From: CAILHX01 sp036561085
GTDB lineage: Bacteria > Pseudomonadota > Gammaproteobacteria > Burkholderiales > Methylophilaceae
Assembly (NCBI GenBank): GCA_036561085.1
Contig: DATBPY010000235.1
Span: forward strand, 1 to 9,838
Reading direction: 5' to 3'
DNA length: 9,838 bases
Position 1 is the first letter of the stretch, and every line of letters begins with the position of its first letter. Positions 6,096 through 9,838 of the stretch are shown here, in pieces. The notes beneath the pieces were generated by a model. That model searched no databases. It saw nothing but the letters and a program-made list of their open reading frames with translations, and had not been told where the DNA came from. A program made the position numbers and the translations under genes.

Positions 6096-7019
6096 TTAAG
6101 TAGAAGTCGCCGCCAGTTGCGCAAGCATGGCGGCGCCTATGATACCGGCCTGATCTCCTGCTTTGCTCAGATGTACCCTGATCCTGCCGCGCAGCACCGG
6201 GATCAAGTCCTGATTCAAGCGCGACTCGAATGCGGGCTGCAATAATTTCCAGGACAGGCTTAATCCTCCGCCTATCACTACGTCCGGTACATCCAATACC
6301 TTCAATATATGCGCCACGCCTTGCGCCAGCGCATCCCCGGCAACCTCGTATGCTTTCAAAGCGTGCACATCCCCTGCTGCTGCCAATGCCGCTACCTGCT
6401 CCGCATCGCGGGCGTTTCCGGCAAGCTCTCCGTAATTTAACACCACGCCGCTCGCTGAAGCGTATTGCTCCATGCAGCCGCGGTTGCCGCAACCGCACAG
6501 CCTGCCGCTAGGAACTACACACAGATGCCCTATTTCCATGGCAAAACCATTGCTGCCCGGATATGATTTGCCCGCCAGTATCAACCCACCACCGACGCCG
6601 GTTCCCAAGCCGATATAGATGAGATCATGCAACTCATCCGATATCGCATATTCGCCGTATGCCGCTGCCGATGCGTCATTTTCCACGATTACAGGTAATT
6701 TTAGTAACGACCGCAGACCGGAGATCACATCGACGTTGATCAGCCCCGGCAGATTAGGCGATTGCAGCACATATTGCGTGACCGGGTCGATAAAGCCGGG
6801 GAAACCTATGCCGACAGCGCTGACGGCAGGATATAACGCCAATGCCTCGGCCAGCGACTGCACCAGGCTTTGCTGTATGGCAGCCAGCGCTTCGGCCGGA
6901 GGCAAGCTTTTGCATAGGTGGGAAAAGTCAGCGTGATAGCGGTTCTCCCAGACCACGCGATGGTTGTCTACCACGCCCACTCGCAGGTTAGTACCACCTA
7001 CATCAACGCCGATGAGCAT
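6096..7019 (-). CDS. ROK-family sugar kinase, probable glucokinase
   Basis: This 307-residue cytoplasmic kinase would phosphorylate glucose using ATP. It has the phosphate-binding start MLIGVDVGGTNLRVG (residues 1-15), GFPGFIDP (72-79), VENDASAAAYGE with the presumed catalytic base D115, GTGVGGG (139-145), EIGH (162-165) and the ROK zinc motif CGCGNRGCMEQ (175-185; C175, C177 and C182 with H165). I start it at ATG 7019, whose A is the last base of the upstream TAA (TAATG), because the conserved core begins at once; the 18 residues of possible extension only re-read the preceding gene. Its place after two GH57 alpha-glucan enzymes supports glucose as substrate: glucose freed by glucanotransferase action would be returned to glucose 6-phosphate. 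A fructokinase or N-acetylmannosamine kinase role is less likely but not excluded. Confidence 0.88.
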   Translation of the reverse strand: MLIGVDVGGTNLRVGVVDNHRVVWENRYHADFSHLCKSLPPAEALAAIQQSLVQSLAEALALYPAVSAVGIGFPGFIDPVTQYVLQSPNLPGLINVDVISGLRSLLKLPVIVENDASAAAYGEYAISDELHDLIYIGLGTGVGGGLILAGKSYPGSNGFAMEIGHLCVVPSGRLCGCGNRGCMEQYASASGVVLNYGELAGNARDAEQVAALAAAGDVHALKAYEVAGDALAQGVAHILKVLDVPDVVIGGGLSLSWKLLQPAFESRLNQDLIPVLRGRIRVHLSKAGDQAGIIGAAMLAQLAATST

Positions 7020-9034
7020 TAGCTGATTTCCAGCTCGATCACGATAGGCGTTTTGTGCTTTTTTAGATCCCATGACAAGGTCACGGTCAGTGCCTGCATG
7101 ATCTTCTCGAAGCCGGCTTCGGATTGCGATACGCTGAAGTGCGGACAGGCATTGAATATCGCCGGGGTCTCACTGGTAACCGTTACTACGCCGCCCAATA
7201 CATCGTCTTCAAGCATCACTTCTTTCATGCGTTCTATATGCAAAGGCTGGCCGAAGCCTCCGGGCACATCCCCGCCTACGCGGAAACGTCCGGCAACCCC
7301 GTCGCAACTGGGCATGGCGAGATTGATCTCGACGTTGAATATACCGGTAGTGGATTTATCGAAGTCGTATTCCACTCGCAGCACTTTGTTCTTGAGGCTG
7401 ATCTTCTTTACCACTACATAGCCGTCGAATACGCCGGCAAAGTTCAGTGCAGGGGTTTTGCCCTTGCTTTCCGCCAGTTGGTATACCACGGGTTGCAATG
7501 CATGCTCTGCATTGGCTTGCCAGTGATCCACGAACAAGGTCTTGGGGTACTGGTCGATCGCCATGTCCTCAGCCGTGATCTCATGTTTGGACACCATACG
7601 CTCGTGCGGGTTGGCAATGCCTTCGCCGTGTTGCTCATGCTCGCCGCTAGTATTGACCCGGCGGTGATAGTGCTCGATCTGCCGCGATAAAGTGTCGCCG
7701 AAGTTATGGCGCAGGTCGTAACTATCCAGTTCGCGTATCGAGCCGCTGCCATCCAGGTGCACCACTGCCTGCAAGCGTCCGTTTTGCAGGAATATCTCGT
7801 CCTCTCCATCCAGGTCGAGGTCGATAGTGACCTTGGCCGGCCGCGGAGATACTGCATCCAGCAATGCTTCAAGTTCAACGATGGCATTGAAGATGGCGCG
7901 TCTGAGGTGAGGCAGATAGATCCCTCCGAACAAGCCGTGCCAGTAAGCATCATTGGCCTGTGCTTCATATAGCAGATGCAACATGCGCGCATGCTGGTGT
8001 TTGCGGTCCAGCGCATGGTAGCGCTCAGACAGGTTCAGCATGCGTTTATGCATCCAGTTCGATTCAGGGAAGCGCATGAAGAAGTTGCGCCAGATACCGC
8101 CGCGCACGAAAGGCTTATTCTGATCCCAGCGCCCTTCCCGCTTCTCTTTATCCACCATGTCGGCGTAATAATGCGCGGCAGGCACGGGCAACGCCCATTC
8201 GTTCATTTCGCTATAAGATGCCGTAGGCAGGTAAACGATGCCGCGTGTAGGTGCACTGGCGTGATAATCGCTGTAGCGCATGGTGCGGATGATGGGTGAT
8301 TTCAGCACCCCTTCGATAAAACCTTTGAGCCAGCCTTTTTCATACACCCATTCATAAGTCTCAGGCCAGATGCCGAATTTTTCGATGTCGTCGAAGTATA
8401 CGGCGGCGGCACGTCCACTGTCGTCCGCCAGGCTTTCCATGTAATTCACCACGTCTTGCGCAGGCGAGAACGGGAGGCGATAACGCAGCGGCTCAGAGAT
8501 GGGAAACAGGTCCAGCTTGCGACCATCTTCTTCGGTGGTGTAGTAACCGTTGAGGTCTTGCGCCTGTTTGCCGGTACACAGGAAGTGGTAATCATCCACC
8601 GTCACATAATTGATGCCGGCATCGGCCAGGCCCGGCACCACGGTGGCTTCCCAAACGCGCTCGGTTAGCCATGCGCCTTTGGGCGTGTGCCCCAGTTTCT
8701 TTTGCAGGTAATCCGAGAGTTGCTTTATCTGGCCTATACGGTCTTTGGCAGGGATCGCCGCCAGCACGGGTTCTGTGTAGCCTGCACCGAACAACTCGGT
8801 CTGCCCGCGCGCAACCATCTCCTTCAGCAGAAGCATATCCTGCGGGTAATGCTGCATCAGGTAGTCCAGCAGCCAGCCGCTGTAATGAATGGCGAATTTG
8901 AATTCCGGGTAATGGTAGAGCACTCTGATGAATGGCCCGTAGCAACGTTGATGTGCATCGTCCAGCACATGGGTGAAGTTGCCCACCGGCTGGTGTGCAT
9001 GTACGCCTAACAGTAACGCCACTGATTTCGCCAT
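7019..9034 (-). CDS. GH57 4-alpha-glucanotransferase / alpha-amylase
   Basis: This 671-residue protein is near the length of the Thermococcus litoralis GH57 4-alpha-glucanotransferase (about 660). GH57 motifs appear in order: HAHQPVGN (residues 12-19), FGAGYTEP (82-89), AWLTERVWE (121-129) with the presumed nucleophile E125, and YFDDIEKFGIWP (213-224) with the acid/base Asp in the DD pair. The fifth region is RGGIWRNFF followed by MRFPESN. The C-terminal half should be the beta-sandwich modules (DUF1925/DUF1926 type) found in this subfamily. No signal peptide is present, so it should act in the cytoplasm on maltodextrins or glycogen-derived chains. The start at ATG 9034 is chosen for GGAAAGG upstream and because family homology begins at once; the open frame to 9151 is non-conserved. 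It lies 64 bp after another GH57 gene and overlaps the ROK kinase by one base. Hydrolase or transferase activity cannot be settled by eye. Confidence 0.88.
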   Translation of the reverse strand: MAKSVALLLGVHAHQPVGNFTHVLDDAHQRCYGPFIRVLYHYPEFKFAIHYSGWLLDYLMQHYPQDMLLLKEMVARGQTELFGAGYTEPVLAAIPAKDRIGQIKQLSDYLQKKLGHTPKGAWLTERVWEATVVPGLADAGINYVTVDDYHFLCTGKQAQDLNGYYTTEEDGRKLDLFPISEPLRYRLPFSPAQDVVNYMESLADDSGRAAAVYFDDIEKFGIWPETYEWVYEKGWLKGFIEGVLKSPIIRTMRYSDYHASAPTRGIVYLPTASYSEMNEWALPVPAAHYYADMVDKEKREGRWDQNKPFVRGGIWRNFFMRFPESNWMHKRMLNLSERYHALDRKHQHARMLHLLYEAQANDAYWHGLFGGIYLPHLRRAIFNAIVELEALLDAVSPRPAKVTIDLDLDGEDEIFLQNGRLQAVVHLDGSGSIRELDSYDLRHNFGDTLSRQIEHYHRRVNTSGEHEQHGEGIANPHERMVSKHEITAEDMAIDQYPKTLFVDHWQANAEHALQPVVYQLAESKGKTPALNFAGVFDGYVVVKKISLKNKVLRVEYDFDKSTTGIFNVEINLAMPSCDGVAGRFRVGGDVPGGFGQPLHIERMKEVMLEDDVLGGVVTVTSETPAIFNACPHFSVSQSEAGFEKIMQALTVTLSWDLKKHKTPIVIELEIS

Positions 9035-9098
9035 GTCTAACCTTTCCAGATTAAATGCTGCCAACACACCCCAAAAACTTATTGCCCCTACGCTACCC

Positions 9099-9838
9099 TC
9101 ACGACTCCTGCCCTCGCCGCATCGCTCCCGCGCCTTCAGCACTGCCGTCACCAGATCCGCCGCCTTTACTGATGGATTGCGACAATATTTCCGGTACCGG
9201 TAACTTGAGCAAGCGGTAAAGATTGGTCAGGTTCCTGCGGTACAACAGATCGAAGCTCTGCACGCTGTCCGATGGGTTGTAGTCGCCGAACCACCAGAAC
9301 CAATCCGAGCCTTCGCAGTCGCCCAGTTGGCGCTCTGCCGCAGCCTGCTCCTCGGGTTTGAGGAGACCGCTGGCCATCACCAGGTCGTATTTCTGCTTAA
9401 CGTCGCACAGCAGGTCCCAGGCACGGTTCTTGGCTGGGTCGCCTATCCATGTGCTGAAAGTGCCGTACACCCAGCTTCCCGCTACGATGCCGTCCAGCGG
9501 TTGTGCCACGATATTGGCATCGCCCAGCGGTTTTTTATCGGGAGTGTCGGCAGCGCATTGTTGCGCGACTTCACTGAAAGTCGCCATTTCGATGTAAGGA
9601 TGCTCGGCCAGCGTTTGATACAGCAGGCTCAGGAAGTAATAGGCGTTGTAAGGGTAATATTCCCAGGCGTTCTCGCCATCCAGAATGATACTGACTACCG
9701 GCGTCTCGCCTTCAGGATAGCGCTCCCATATCTTTTCCAGTTGGTAGACGAAATCCTGCACTGCATTGTCGCTATGCCATTTGGAATATTCAAAACCTAT
9801 CTTGTCGGACAGGTAATCGTCGCGGAAGAAACACAGGA
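9099..9838 (-). CDS. GH57 amylopullulanase/alpha-amylase-type glycoside hydrolase, C-terminal part (5' end outside window)
   Basis: The frame is open to the right edge, so the gene starts outside the window; 245 codons plus the stop are visible. A GTG at 9761 is internal, because upstream codons already encode conserved sequence (LCFFRDDYLSDKIGFEYSKW). Visible GH57 features are VSIILDGENAWEYYPYN, where the Asp of DGEN (visible residue 53) is the expected acid/base of the amylopullulanase-type subfamily, and GSWVYGTFSTWIGDPAKNRA, the fifth conserved region. The nucleophile Glu would lie outside the window. This is a different GH57 subfamily from the downstream gene, so the pair is not a tandem duplication. 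The likely role is hydrolysis of intracellular alpha-glucan. The C-terminus ends in a low-complexity Gly/Ser/Ala tail (from about SKGGGSGDGS onward) that is unlike the rest of the protein. Confidence 0.85.
   Translation of the reverse strand, partial: LCFFRDDYLSDKIGFEYSKWHSDNAVQDFVYQLEKIWERYPEGETPVVSIILDGENAWEYYPYNAYYFLSLLYQTLAEHPYIEMATFSEVAQQCAADTPDKKPLGDANIVAQPLDGIVAGSWVYGTFSTWIGDPAKNRAWDLLCDVKQKYDLVMASGLLKPEEQAAAERQLGDCEGSDWFWWFGDYNPSDSVQSFDLLYRRNLTNLYRLLKLPVPEILSQSISKGGGSGDGSAEGAGAMRRGQES

Noticed and set aside
7020..7073. 18-residue N-terminal extension of the ROK kinase
   Set aside because: It re-reads the end of the preceding gene; MLIGVDVGGT at 7019 is the usual ROK beginning and forms a TAATG junction.
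9035..9151. 39-residue N-terminal extension of the GH57 glucanotransferase
   Set aside because: It overlaps the preceding GH57 gene, is not GH57-like, and the ATG at 9034 has a good GGAAAGG site.
9759..9761. GTG at 9761 as the start of the right-hand GH57 gene
   Set aside because: Conserved GH57 sequence continues upstream in the same frame to the window edge, so the gene is cut by the window.
1..9838. Search for mobile elements, CRISPR arrays, tRNAs, toxin-antitoxin or defence genes
   Set aside because: No transposase, integrase, spaced direct repeats, tRNA-like cloverleaf or defence-domain motif was recognised; the window reads as ordinary housekeeping and envelope genes.

Overview
The window looks like chromosomal DNA from a mid-GC Gram-negative bacterium. 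An OprB-type outer-membrane porin, lipid A-modification genes and a betaproteobacterial-style chemoreceptor HAMP region point to a betaproteobacterium, possibly a Nitrosomonadales/Gallionellaceae-like lineage. That placement is an inference from protein style, not a database match. There are eight protein genes, tightly packed. No RNA gene, insertion sequence, CRISPR array or phage gene was seen.

Left part (1-2876): the 3' end of queG (tRNA queuosine synthesis, + strand) meets the end of a three-gene minus-strand operon. Read in its own direction, the operon encodes a family 2 polyprenyl-phosphate glycosyltransferase, a small LAB_N membrane protein and an ArnT/PMT-type glycosyltransferase. 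Spacing is 2 bp, then an ATGA overlap. This is the usual logic of envelope glycosylation: a sugar is loaded on undecaprenyl phosphate in the cytoplasm, the carrier is flipped, and the sugar is moved onto lipid A or another periplasmic acceptor. The small LAB_N protein is the natural candidate for the poorly understood middle step.

Middle (2877-6092): a 273-bp divergent intergenic region carries a consensus TATAAT for the glycosylation operon and a perfect 12-bp palindrome just downstream of it. It is followed on the + strand by an OprB-family porin and, 48 bp later, a methyl-accepting chemotaxis protein. The porin's signal-peptide region contains a run of ten T. The ATG with the best ribosome-binding site lies in a different frame from the porin body, so the annotated GTG start is uncertain; phase variation, transcriptional slippage or a sequencing error are all possible.

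Right part (6096-9838): a minus-strand alpha-glucan operon encodes, in transcription order, a GH57 amylopullulanase-type hydrolase (its N-terminus lies outside the window), a complete GH57 4-alpha-glucanotransferase/alpha-amylase, and a ROK-family glucokinase that overlaps it by one base (TAATG). Together they would rearrange and trim intracellular glycogen or maltodextrins and phosphorylate the released glucose.

I found no clearly new multi-gene system. The T10/start-frame conflict in the porin is the observation most worth checking, followed by the LAB_N protein as a possible carrier-lipid flippase and the palindrome as a possible operator.
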